A DNA stretch of 64,000 bases, from the NCBI RefSeq assembly GCF_001314995.1, contig NZ_CP012938.1, forward strand, positions 5,456,001 to 5,520,000, written 5' to 3'. Made by a program: the position numbers and the translations under genes. The notes beneath the pieces are model-generated. The model saw only the letters and a list, made by a program, of their open reading frames with translations. It was not told where the DNA came from and did not search any database. Source of the DNA: Bacteroides ovatus. GTDB taxonomy: Bacteria > Bacteroidota > Bacteroidia > Bacteroidales > Bacteroidaceae. This document shows positions 44,182 through 52,633 of this stretch, piece after piece. Within the stretch, counting starts at the first letter, position 1. Every line of letters starts with the position of its first letter.

Positions 44182-45174
44182 TTATTTGGGAGAAATGAAG
44201 ATATTGTTTCCGACAATTTTATAATCAATAGGTATAGAGTTTTGCAATGATTTTAACACTGACTCGATATTCGATTTCCTTTTCAGTACACCGGAGTAAG
44301 TTTTACCCGTCTGAATGTCAGGAGATAGAATGATTTTCACATCATAGAAACGCTCCAGCGCTTTGGTGATGGTGAAGATATCTGCTTTTTGGAATGGAAT
44401 CAGATTATCGTGCCAAACAGCATCCAACTTGGCATCCACTTGTTTCACGGTCAATCGTCCATTATTTTTGTTCAGTTCCGCACGTTGTCCCGGAGTGAGG
44501 ATAATCTGCCCCTCTTCCTTATTGCCTTTTACTTCAATCTCACCTTCAATAAGTGTCGCCTCCGCTATCCGGCAACGCTTATCGGATTTTAAATTGAACG
44601 TAGTTCCCAATACGCGTACGCGTATTGCATCACTTTGAACGGTGAATGGCTTATGGCGGTTTTTGGTGACCTCAAAATAAGCTTCTCCTTCCAGGTAGAC
44701 ATTGCGTTCCTTTTCGGAGAACTCACGTGGATATTTCAAGGTTGCTGCATTGTTCAGCCAAACCTTGCTACCATCCGGCAAGACTACCTCCTTAACAATG
44801 CCTTCGCTGGCTACTGCAACCATCATTTGTTGATTGTTTCCGTTTTGATAGAACCAATATCCGACTCCACCACCCATGACCAACATCACAGCAATCACTG
44901 CGGCATATTTCATCCAGCGATGCATGCTTAGTATTTTGCTCTGTTTACCTTTCTCTTCGTCCAGCTTTTTATAGAGTTGTTTTTCCGCACGAAGTATCCG
45001 TTGTTCATCAGTGTACTGGTCGAATTTACCCAAATGATAAATTTCTTCCATACGAAAGAGCTGGCGGGCATTTTCTTCCGATTCCTTCATCCAGGCATTG
45101 ACCTCGATAAGCTCTTCTTCAGAACACTGTCCTGTCAGATATCTGTTTATTATTTCTTCACTCAGATTACTCAT
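44182..45174 (-). CDS. FecR-type anti-sigma factor of the PUL
   Basis: Start at 45174 (MSNLSEEIINRYLTGQ) is chosen because AAGGA lies at good spacing before it; the longer frame to 45279 overlaps the sigma gene. The 330-residue protein has an N-terminal sigma-binding part with CSEEELIEVNAWM, one membrane helix (about 90-110, AVIAVMLVMGGGVGYWFY), a FecR domain (about 130-230, VVLPDGSKVWLNNAATLKYP) and a C-terminal DUF4974 domain (FTITKALERFYDVKI). It would hold the ECF sigma factor inactive until the STN domain of the SusC transporter signals glycan import. It directly follows the sigma gene. Confidence 0.93.
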   Translation of the reverse strand: MSNLSEEIINRYLTGQCSEEELIEVNAWMKESEENARQLFRMEEIYHLGKFDQYTDEQRILRAEKQLYKKLDEEKGKQSKILSMHRWMKYAAVIAVMLVMGGGVGYWFYQNGNNQQMMVAVASEGIVKEVVLPDGSKVWLNNAATLKYPREFSEKERNVYLEGEAYFEVTKNRHKPFTVQSDAIRVRVLGTTFNLKSDKRCRIAEATLIEGEIEVKGNKEEGQIILTPGQRAELNKNNGRLTVKQVDAKLDAVWHDNLIPFQKADIFTITKALERFYDVKIILSPDIQTGKTYSGVLKRKSNIESVLKSLQNSIPIDYKIVGNNIFISPK

Positions 45175-45223
45175 TTTCTTTTCCTTCATATTAGTAATAC
45201 AATTCAAAACGCAAAAACACTTA

Positions 45224-45781
45224 TTATAATCGCCATAAAAATAAGAAAAGAATCGCCCAAAGAGGATCGAGTCGGCCACGCAAGTATTTTAAAGCCTTAT
45301 ACATATGGGCTTCCACCGTGCGGAGTGAAACTCCGAGAATATCGGCTATTTCCTTGTTTTTCATATCATGCAGATAGCTAAGTTTGAAAACCTCTTTGCA
45401 TTTGTCAGGGAGCTCATTAATTGCATCATGAATTTCCTTGCGGAGTTCCTTGTCTTCGATCCTCCGAATCACTTCGTTGTTGTCCGGTTGATAGAATTCT
45501 GCGCGTCTTTGGTTGATTTCTTCCATGGCAACACAATAACCGTCTTCCACACTGCGGTGTTTCAAGACATTAAGGGCACGGGTGTAAACGGCACGATAGA
45601 GAAAGGCCTGGATTTGGTCGCCTATCTCTATGTGGTCTTTCCGCTTCCATAATTCTACAAATACGTCCTGCACTACATCCTCTGCTTCTTCTTCTCCCAC
45701 CAAACGGGTTGCATAGAAAATCAGGCTGGGATAGTACCGGCGAAATAGTGCTTTATAGGTTACATCAAAGTTTTCATTCAT
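45224..45781 (-). CDS. ECF-type RNA polymerase sigma factor of the PUL
   Basis: A 185-residue sigma-70 family protein. Region 2 contains EEEAEDVVQDVFVELWKRKD (about 30-50) and region 4 is CKEVFKLSYLHDMKNKEIADILG followed by SLRTVEAHMYKALKYL. It pairs with the FecR anti-sigma gene immediately downstream and with the STN-domain SusC at 29848-33174. Together they form the trans-envelope switch that turns on N-glycan use. Its promoter target is probably the susC upstream region at 33175-33347 (inference). It follows the first GH92 gene after 29 bp. Confidence 0.93.
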   Translation of the reverse strand: MNENFDVTYKALFRRYYPSLIFYATRLVGEEEAEDVVQDVFVELWKRKDHIEIGDQIQAFLYRAVYTRALNVLKHRSVEDGYCVAMEEINQRRAEFYQPDNNEVIRRIEDKELRKEIHDAINELPDKCKEVFKLSYLHDMKNKEIADILGVSLRTVEAHMYKALKYLRGRLDPLWAILFLFLWRL

Positions 45782-45810
45782 TCTCTCGATGGACTAAGTT
45801 CATGTTTCGT

Positions 45811-48051
45811 TTATGGGTTTTTATCTTCGAATATGACTCCAATTGCTTTAGGGGTGTTACTCATTTCGAATTCGACAGTTGCTCCACTCATGATTTGCTC
45901 GTGAGTAAGATATGTTTTGTCATACGGTTTTCCATCTATTTTGATGGATTGGATATAGATATTTTCTTTGTTTACTTTGGGGGCCAATACGGTGAAAGTC
46001 TTTCCATTTGCCAGATGTAATTGCATTTCCGGGAATAGGGGAGTACCTATCTCATATTTTCCACTGACGGGATTGACGGGGTAGAATCCCATCGCACTGA
46101 ATACATACCATGCTGACATCTGTCCGCAATCTTCGTTGCCACAAAGACCGGCAGGTTCGTTCTTGTAGAGCTCGTTCATCACTTTGGCCACATATTCTTG
46201 TGTGCGATTTTCGTGTCCTATAGCATTGAACAGATAAATAACGTGATGGCTCGGTTCATTGCCATGCGCATATTGTCCTATCATGCCCGTGCTGAAGATA
46301 GGTAGTTCGTCATCTGCTGCCGGATGATAGGTGAACATACTGTCCAGTTTTTCGGCAAACCGGTTTTTACCTCCTACAAGGTCGATCAGTCCGTTTATAT
46401 CATGCTGTACAGACCAAAAGTATTGCCATCCGTTGCTTTCGCAAATGTGTGGTGTATAGTCATCGGCCTTGAAGTCCTTGATAAAGATGCCTTTGTCGTC
46501 ACGTGGCTGCATGAAAGAAGTAGCGGGGTTATATACATTCTTGTAGTTTTGAGAACGTTTGTAAAATTCGTCCGCAATGTCTTGTTTGCCCATCTTCTTC
46601 GCCATTTCGGCAATGCAATAGTCATCGAAAGTGTATTCCAGTGTTTTGGATAACGACCAGTTTTCTGCGTTGTAGTGGTCTGTTACGTTGTAAGGTATGT
46701 ATCCTAATTCTTTGTAGAGTCCGATGCCGCGGTAATTATCCAGATTAGCCGTTGCTATGCAAGCATCCAAGGCTTTCTTTGCGTCGAAGTCGCCGATTCC
46801 TTTCAGATAGGCGTCTACAATAACAGGAACAGCATGATAACCGATCATCATGTCTGTTTCACTTCCGTAGAAGTTCCACACCGGTAGGTGGCCATTCTGT
46901 TCGTAGAAGGCGATGAAGGATTTCACCATGTCGTTTACACGTTCGGGTTCGGTATAAGTAAAGAGCGGGTGGGCAGCACGGTATGTATCCCATAGGGAGA
47001 AGGTGCTATAATTAACCCAGCCGTCGGCTTGGTGTATTTTCTTATCGGGGCCGTAGTAAGCTCCGTCTACATCACTGTAAATAGTTGGAGCAATCATTGA
47101 GTGATAGAGAGCGGTATAGAAGTTTACTTTATCGTTCTCATTATCACTTTTTATTTCAATCTTTCCGAGCTGGCGGTTCCAGTTTGCTTTTGTTTCCGTC
47201 AAGTATTTGTCGAAGTCATTTTCGGGGACTTCAGCTTGCAGGTTTTTGGCTGCTCCTTCCATGCTGACACCGGAAATGGCAGTGTTTACCAATATCTGTT
47301 CATCCTTTTGGGTATTGAAATCGAAGCGGGCGATAACAGCGGTACCGATACGTTTGTTGTCTTTGATGATGGCAGTTGTGTCCAGTTCCATTTTCTCAAA
47401 AGGCCTGGAGAATCGGGTGCGGAAATAGATGTGTTGATCGCGTGCCCAGCCGTTGGAGAAACGGTAACCTTGAATGGTGACGGAGTCTACGACTTCGATA
47501 TGAGAATCGTTGGTAAAATCCCAGTTCATGGCTTTCTTCAGATTTAAGAAGATAGTAGATTGGGCTTCCGGAAACGTATAACGTTGGATACCACAACGCT
47601 CGGTGGCAGTCAGTTCGACGTTGATGTTATAATCAGTCAGGCGTACTTGATAATAACCGGCATGAGCACTTTCATCCTTGTGGGAGAATTTAGAATGGAT
47701 GCCAAGTGGTGCTTCCGCTTCTTTGTAGGGAAGAGTGACAGGCATGAAAGAGATGTCATACAAATCTCCCGCTCCAGTGCCGGAAAGATGTGTGTGGCTG
47801 AAACCGGCAATCGTACTGTCCGGATAGAAATAACCGGAGATACGGTCCCATCCGGGGAGTCCGTTGTCCGGGCTAAGTTGCACCATGCCGAAAGGAGCTT
47901 GGGCACCAGGATAAGTGTTTCCAGTGAAGTCTGTTCCGATAAATGGATTTACATAAGATGTGTAATCTATTTCGTGTTTTTCTTGCGTAGGGGTACAAGA
48001 AATGAGCATGCAGGTTAACAGCAGGCATAGATAAGCAGGTGTTCTCATCAT
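45811..48051 (-). CDS. GH92 alpha-mannosidase lipoprotein, first gene of the GH92 operon
   Basis: A 746-residue lipoprotein (TCMLISCTPTQEK). GH92 landmarks: YVNPFIGTDFTGNTYPGA, the acid Glu in HICESNGWQYFW, YAHGNEPSHHVIYLF and GNEDCGQMSAWYVFS. By synteny it corresponds to BT3994, which I recall as an outer high-mannose enzyme; the lipobox allows surface or periplasmic placement. It heads an apparent five-gene run (GH92, ECF sigma, FecR, GH92, GH92). A TACCTTTG -7 box lies 67 bp upstream. Confidence 0.92.
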   Translation of the reverse strand: MMRTPAYLCLLLTCMLISCTPTQEKHEIDYTSYVNPFIGTDFTGNTYPGAQAPFGMVQLSPDNGLPGWDRISGYFYPDSTIAGFSHTHLSGTGAGDLYDISFMPVTLPYKEAEAPLGIHSKFSHKDESAHAGYYQVRLTDYNINVELTATERCGIQRYTFPEAQSTIFLNLKKAMNWDFTNDSHIEVVDSVTIQGYRFSNGWARDQHIYFRTRFSRPFEKMELDTTAIIKDNKRIGTAVIARFDFNTQKDEQILVNTAISGVSMEGAAKNLQAEVPENDFDKYLTETKANWNRQLGKIEIKSDNENDKVNFYTALYHSMIAPTIYSDVDGAYYGPDKKIHQADGWVNYSTFSLWDTYRAAHPLFTYTEPERVNDMVKSFIAFYEQNGHLPVWNFYGSETDMMIGYHAVPVIVDAYLKGIGDFDAKKALDACIATANLDNYRGIGLYKELGYIPYNVTDHYNAENWSLSKTLEYTFDDYCIAEMAKKMGKQDIADEFYKRSQNYKNVYNPATSFMQPRDDKGIFIKDFKADDYTPHICESNGWQYFWSVQHDINGLIDLVGGKNRFAEKLDSMFTYHPAADDELPIFSTGMIGQYAHGNEPSHHVIYLFNAIGHENRTQEYVAKVMNELYKNEPAGLCGNEDCGQMSAWYVFSAMGFYPVNPVSGKYEIGTPLFPEMQLHLANGKTFTVLAPKVNKENIYIQSIKIDGKPYDKTYLTHEQIMSGATVEFEMSNTPKAIGVIFEDKNP

Positions 48052-48113
48052 TCTTTAGGTATTAGTGATTACTTATTTTATTTATTTGAAGGATAAGAAA
48101 AATAATTAATCTG

Positions 48114-48140
48114 GTCACAAAGGTAGAAAAAAACTGTGAC
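48114..48140 (-). promoter_or_regulatory. Possible promoter and operator of the GH92 operon
   Basis: On the minus strand TACCTTTG (48118-48125) fits TAnnTTTG. It is enclosed by GTCACA (48114-48119) and TGTGAC (48135-48140), an inverted repeat that could be a regulator site. No TTTG at -33 spacing was seen. Confidence 0.4.
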
Positions 48141-48250
48141 AAGCCTAAATTATAGGCTTAATATTTTTTAAGAGAGACAAATAGACTTCTACATCCGGTC
48201 GATATTCCTCGGTGCCGGACAGTGCTTATCGGTGCCTCGATTAGTGTAAT

Positions 48251-48326
48251 ATTTAGGCGCGGATTTCGTAGATTACACGGTTTTAAGAATAAAAAATCCG
48301 TGTAATTCGCGTAATCTGCGCCTAAT
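48251..48326. repeat. Inverted repeat (dispersed hairpin family, copy 2) in a 335-bp gap
   Basis: TTAGGCGCGGATT...GATTACACGG (48254-48280) is an imperfect inverted copy of CCGTGTAATT...CTGCGCCTAA (48298-48324). It shares the GCGnAGATTACnC word with the repeat at 39272-39379. It lies in the 335-bp gap 48052-48386, downstream of alaS. Apart from this hairpin and the promoter near 48118, nothing was seen there. Confidence 0.7.
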
Positions 48327-48386
48327 TTTAAATCTTTATGTAAAACCAGCCTATTATCTTTTTATTAGACTCCTTTTCATTTACTT

Positions 48387-51005
48387 TTAGATTCCTGCTA
48401 GCTCCAGTACTTTTTCAACAGCTGCCGGTAGTCCGTCAGTGTTTTTACCTCCTGCGGTTGCAAAGTGAGGCTGACCACCGCCACCGCCTTGAATTAGTTT
48501 GGCAGCTTCTTTCACTAAATTGCCAGCTTTCAGACCACTCGCAACCAGATTGTCGCTAAGCATGACTGTCAGCATCGGTTTTCCGTTATCTATATTTCCG
48601 GCAACGAAGAACAAGTTTTCTGTAATCTCACCACGAAGTTGGAAAGCGATATTCTTCACTACTTCTGCCGGTAGCGGAGCACAGAACTTAACCACTTTGA
48701 TGCCGTGAATTTCTTGTATATTCTTCAACAGTCTTTCCTTCAGCGCTGCTTCTTTTTCTTTCATGAAGTCTTCCACCTGCTTCTTCAATCCTGCATTTTC
48801 ATCCAGATATTTGCGGATTGCAATACCCAAATCAGGAGCATTGTTGAAGAGAGCCTTCAAGTCGTTAAGTGTATCTTGTATTGTATCCAGCATTTCTTCC
48901 ACGCGTGCTCCAGTATAAGCTTCAATACGGCGAACGCCGGCAGCAACAGAACTTTCGGAGATGATTTTTACCATACCGATATTTCCGGTTGCAGCTACGT
49001 GTGTACCACCGCAGAACTCGATAGAAGTGCCGAACTGGATCACACGAACTCTGTCGCCATACTTTTCACCAAAAAGAGCGATAGCCCCCAACTCCTTAGC
49101 TTCCTCGATAGGAATATTGCGATATTCTTTCAATGGGATATTAGCGCGGATTCTTGCATTGACGATATGTTCAACTTTACGGATTTCTTCATCGGTCACT
49201 TTCTGGAAGTGAGAGAAGTCGAAACGTAATGAATCCGGTGTAACCAATGAACCTTTCTGTTCGATGTGTTCACCCAATACTTCACGTAAAGCAGCATCCA
49301 GCAAGTGGGTCGCCGAGTGATTAGCTGCGCAGGCAGCACGTTTGTCGGTATCTACACAAGCCATCATCGGAGCTTCCGGATGATCGGGTAACTTTTTGGT
49401 AATATGTATCGGAAGATTATTCTCTTTCTTTGTATCGACCACTTCAATCGTTTCGAACTCGCTTACCAATACACCGGTATCACCGACCTGACCACCACTT
49501 TCTGCATAGAATGGAGTATAGTCGAGTACAATCTGATACAATGTCTGGTTCTTTTGTTTGATCTGACGGTAACGAAGGATAGAAGCCTCGTATTCAGTGT
49601 AATCGTAACCAACGAATTCAGTAGTCCCTTCTTTCAGTACAATCCAGTCACCTGTTTCGATGGCGGCGGCATTACGTGCACGCTGTTTCTGTTGCTGCAT
49701 TTCTTCATTGAACTCTTCAATGTTGACAGTCATTCCGTTTTCACGGAGAATCAGCTCTGTCAAGTCGAGCGGGAAACCGAATGTATCATATAAAGTAAAG
49801 GCATCTTTACCGCTGATTTCAGTTTTTCCATTGGCTTTGGTATCTTCCATTGTCTTATCCAATAGACGGATACCAGTTTCCAAAGTGCGGAGGAATGATT
49901 CTTCTTCTTCCTTGATTACTTTTTCAATCAGTGTCTTTTGTGCAACCAGCTCAGGATAAGCTTCTCCCATATTATCAATCAATACAGGAAGCAACTTATA
50001 CATAAATGCCTGTTTCTGTCCGAGGAAAGTATATCCGTAACGAACAGCACGGCGAAGGATACGGCGGATCACATAACCAGCTTTCGCGTTAGAAGGCAAC
50101 TGACCGTCTGTGATAGAGAATGCAATAGTACGGATATGGTCGGCAATTACACGCATGGCGATGTCCTGCTGCTTATCTTTTCCGTATTCTGTACCCGACA
50201 TAGCTGCAATAGCTTTCAGCATTGGCTGGAATACGTCTGTATCGTAGTTGGATGTTTTTCCTTGTAAAGCCATACAAAGGCGTTCGAATCCCATACCGGT
50301 GTCAATAACCTTTGCAGGAAGCGGCTCAAGGCTGCCATCTGCTTTGCGGTTGTATTGCATGAATACGAGATTCCAGATTTCAATTACCTGCGGATGATCG
50401 TGGTTCACGAGGTCGCGACCGGAGATCTTGGCGCGTTCTTCAGCAGGACGGAGGTCGATATGGATTTCGGAACAAGGTCCGCAAGGTCCTGTATCACCCA
50501 TTTCCCAGAAGTTGTCGTGTTTGTTACCGTTGATGATGTGATCCTTTGGCAAGAACTGTTCCCAATAAGAAGCAGCTTCGTCGTCACGGCTCAATCCTTC
50601 TTCGGGACTTCCTTCAAATACGGTTGCATAGAGATGTTCCGGATTCAGTTTCAAGACTTCTACCAGATATTCCCACGCCCAGCTGATCGCTTCTTTCTTG
50701 AAGTAATCGCCGAACGACCAGTTACCAAGCATTTCAAACATGGTGTGGTGGTACGTATCGTGTCCTACTTCTTCCAGGTCATTATGCTTTCCGCTTACAC
50801 GCAAACATTTTTGCGAGTCCGCGACTCTTTGGTATTTCGCCGGATGGTTACCCAAAATAATATCTTTAAACTGGTTCATACCCGCGTTCGTAAACATCAG
50901 GGTAGGGTCATCTTTAATCACCATCGGAGCCGAGGGAACGATGTGGTGTCCTTTCGACTCAAAGAAATTCTTGAATGAATCTCTGATCTCTTTTGCAGTC
51001 AACAT
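48387..51005 (-). CDS. alaS: Alanyl-tRNA synthetase
   Basis: An 872-residue enzyme, normal length. It charges tRNA-Ala with alanine and hydrolyses mischarged Ser and Gly. The class II catalytic core is at the N-terminus ([48 protein letters not shown], residues 1-260). The editing domain has [11 protein letters not shown] and [10 protein letters not shown] with the zinc ligands. The C-terminal C-Ala domain is at about 760-872 ([16 protein letters not shown]). Complete. It is monocistronic, with a -7 box and a fold-back sequence in its leader, and is the first core gene to the right of the PUL. Confidence 0.98.
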   Translation of the reverse strand: MLTAKEIRDSFKNFFESKGHHIVPSAPMVIKDDPTLMFTNAGMNQFKDIILGNHPAKYQRVADSQKCLRVSGKHNDLEEVGHDTYHHTMFEMLGNWSFGDYFKKEAISWAWEYLVEVLKLNPEHLYATVFEGSPEEGLSRDDEAASYWEQFLPKDHIINGNKHDNFWEMGDTGPCGPCSEIHIDLRPAEERAKISGRDLVNHDHPQVIEIWNLVFMQYNRKADGSLEPLPAKVIDTGMGFERLCMALQGKTSNYDTDVFQPMLKAIAAMSGTEYGKDKQQDIAMRVIADHIRTIAFSITDGQLPSNAKAGYVIRRILRRAVRYGYTFLGQKQAFMYKLLPVLIDNMGEAYPELVAQKTLIEKVIKEEEESFLRTLETGIRLLDKTMEDTKANGKTEISGKDAFTLYDTFGFPLDLTELILRENGMTVNIEEFNEEMQQQKQRARNAAAIETGDWIVLKEGTTEFVGYDYTEYEASILRYRQIKQKNQTLYQIVLDYTPFYAESGGQVGDTGVLVSEFETIEVVDTKKENNLPIHITKKLPDHPEAPMMACVDTDKRAACAANHSATHLLDAALREVLGEHIEQKGSLVTPDSLRFDFSHFQKVTDEEIRKVEHIVNARIRANIPLKEYRNIPIEEAKELGAIALFGEKYGDRVRVIQFGTSIEFCGGTHVAATGNIGMVKIISESSVAAGVRRIEAYTGARVEEMLDTIQDTLNDLKALFNNAPDLGIAIRKYLDENAGLKKQVEDFMKEKEAALKERLLKNIQEIHGIKVVKFCAPLPAEVVKNIAFQLRGEITENLFFVAGNIDNGKPMLTVMLSDNLVASGLKAGNLVKEAAKLIQGGGGGQPHFATAGGKNTDGLPAAVEKVLELAGI

Positions 51006-51021
51006 ATAATGAAGAATTATG

Positions 51022-51125
51022 ATTTATGAATTATGAATTATGGGCTGTGGGATATGAGAGAGGGGAAGAATCCCCAATAAATCATAAATCACAACTCATA
51101 AATTCGTAAAAACTGTGCAAAGATA
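51022..51125 (-). promoter_or_regulatory. alaS promoter and fold-back leader
   Basis: TATCTTTG (51118-51125, minus strand) is a -7 box 112 bp before alaS. In the leader, ATTTATGAATTATGAATTATG (51022-51042) pairs with 51083-51103 at most positions, and GGGGA/TCCCC (51062-51075) makes a small inner hairpin. The AT-rich arms resemble a common Bacteroides repeat. Confidence 0.5.
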
Positions 51126-51137
51126 GCTTGTTTTTAT

Positions 51138-51145
51138 TACTTTTG
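51138..51145 (+). promoter_or_regulatory. -7 box for the M23 peptidase-MerR operon
   Basis: TACTTTTG matches TAnnTTTG, 31 bp before the ATG at 51177. It is only 13 bp from the divergent alaS box, so the two promoters overlap. Confidence 0.6.
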
Positions 51146-51176
51146 CCGTATTAACAAGCGAAATATTTCCAAAAAG

Positions 51177-52145
51177 ATGCGCAAAGTATACTACATCTAT
51201 AATCCACAGACCCAGACTTATGATCGAATTTACCCTACCGTACGGCAGCGTGCGCTTAGTATCCTGCGTCGGCTTTTCTATGGAATGGGGTTGGGAGCAG
51301 GTTGCTTTATTGTATTGCTTTTGATTTTTGGTTCTCCGTCGGAGAAGGAATTAAGAATTGAAAACAGCCGTCTTTTGGCGCAGTACAATGTGCTTTCCCG
51401 GCGTTTGGACGACGCTATGGGGGTGCTTCAGGATATTCAGCAACGTGACGATAATCTGTATCGAGTGATTTTACAGGCAGATCCTGTTTCTCCGGCTATT
51501 CGTCAGGCAGGTTATGGCGGGACGAACCGTTACGAAGAACTGATGGATTTGGCGAATGCCAAGCTGGTGGTGAACACGACTCAAAAATTGGACGTGCTTT
51601 CCAAAAGGCTTTATATCCAGTCGAAATCTTTCGATGATGTGATTGATATGTGTAAGAACCATGATGAGATGCTGAAATGTATTCCGGCCATACAGCCTAT
51701 TTCGAATAAGGATCTTCGTCAGACAGCATCCGGTTATGGTACACGTATCGATCCTATTTATGGTACGACAAAGTTCCATGCAGGCATGGACTTCTCTGCT
51801 CATCCGGGAACGGATGTATATGCTACCGGAAACGGAACAGTGGTGAAAGTGGGATGGGAAACCGGATATGGTAATACCATTGAGATAGATCATGGCTTCG
51901 GGTATCTCACTCGGTATGCTCACTTGCAGGGATTTAATACGAAAGTCGGAAAGAAAGTGGTACGTGGTGAGATTATCGGAAAAGTGGGTAGTACAGGAAA
52001 AAGTACCGGTCCGCATCTGCATTATGAAGTGCACGTGAAAGGGCAGGTAGTGAATCCGGTCAATTATTATTTCATGGATTTGAGTGCCGAAGATTATGAA
52101 AAGATGATTCAGTTGGCAGCCAATCATGGTAAAGTATTCGATTAA
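51177..52145 (+). CDS. M23 family metallopeptidase (LytM-like)
   Basis: A 322-residue inner-membrane-anchored protein. A cytosolic basic N-terminus is followed by one membrane helix (about residues 33-52, LFYGMGLGAGCFIVLLLIFG), a coiled-coil-like stretch (60-110), and a C-terminal M23 domain: HAGMDFSAHPG supplies the first zinc ligands and GPHLHYEVH the last. It either cuts peptidoglycan cross-links or, as part of a division or elongation complex, activates another hydrolase. All zinc-binding residues look present. A merR-like gene follows after 20 bp. Confidence 0.92.
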   Translation: MRKVYYIYNPQTQTYDRIYPTVRQRALSILRRLFYGMGLGAGCFIVLLLIFGSPSEKELRIENSRLLAQYNVLSRRLDDAMGVLQDIQQRDDNLYRVILQADPVSPAIRQAGYGGTNRYEELMDLANAKLVVNTTQKLDVLSKRLYIQSKSFDDVIDMCKNHDEMLKCIPAIQPISNKDLRQTASGYGTRIDPIYGTTKFHAGMDFSAHPGTDVYATGNGTVVKVGWETGYGNTIEIDHGFGYLTRYAHLQGFNTKVGKKVVRGEIIGKVGSTGKSTGPHLHYEVHVKGQVVNPVNYYFMDLSAEDYEKMIQLAANHGKVFD

Positions 52146-52165
52146 AATCTTAAAACAGGAGTGTT

Positions 52166-52510
52166 ATGCTTAATACAGACAAAGAATTGAAGCTATATTA
52201 TTCAATAGGGGAGGTTGCCGACATGTTCGGAGTCAATCCGTCATTGCTCCGTTTTTGGGAAAAGGAATTTCCGCAAATCTCTCCTAAGACAGCGGGAAGA
52301 GGAATACGTCAGTACCGCAAAGAAGACGTAGAAACGATCGGTCTTATCTATCATTTGGTAAAAGAAAAGGGCATGACACTTCCCGGTGCCCGGCAACGTT
52401 TGAAGGATAATAAAGAAGCTACGGTTCGTAATTATGAGATTGTAAATAAGCTGAAAGCGATAAAAGAAGAGCTTTTGGCTATTAAACGCGAATTGGATGG
52501 ACGGGAATAA
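52166..52510 (+). CDS. MerR family transcriptional regulator
   Basis: A 114-residue protein with an N-terminal winged helix-turn-helix (YYSIGEVADMFGVNPSLLRFWEKEFPQI, then RQYRKEDVETIGLIYHLVKEKGMT) and a C-terminal coiled-coil (IVNKLKAIKEELLAIKRELD). No cysteine or effector-binding domain follows, so it is of the short, ligand-free MerR type common in Bacteroidetes. The target is unknown; co-transcription with the M23 peptidase suggests an envelope role. Ends before a hairpin terminator. Confidence 0.9.
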   Translation: MLNTDKELKLYYSIGEVADMFGVNPSLLRFWEKEFPQISPKTAGRGIRQYRKEDVETIGLIYHLVKEKGMTLPGARQRLKDNKEATVRNYEIVNKLKAIKEELLAIKRELDGRE

Positions 52511-52560
52511 ATAAATGCTAATCGATCATGGATTCGATAGGCAAGAAACCTCATAACAAA

Positions 52561-52608
52561 ATGAACGGCGAACAATTTGCATGATACTGCAACTTATTCA
52601 CCGTTCAT
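52561..52608. terminator. Hairpin between convergent merR and rel
   Basis: ATGAACGG (52561-52568) pairs with CCGTTCAT (52601-52608), with GAA/TTC and TTGCA/TGCAA as inner stems. It is placed to terminate both genes, with TTTTC following on the plus strand. Confidence 0.7.
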
Positions 52609-52633
52609 CGTTTTCTTATTTACCGTTTGAAAG

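Noticed and set aside
45175..45279. 35-residue extension of the FecR protein
   Set aside because: It overlaps the sigma factor gene and has no resemblance to FecR N-termini; an AAGGA precedes the ATG at 45174.
48705..49229. 174-residue plus-strand frame inside alaS
   Set aside because: Antisense to a complete, conserved synthetase; no coding motif.
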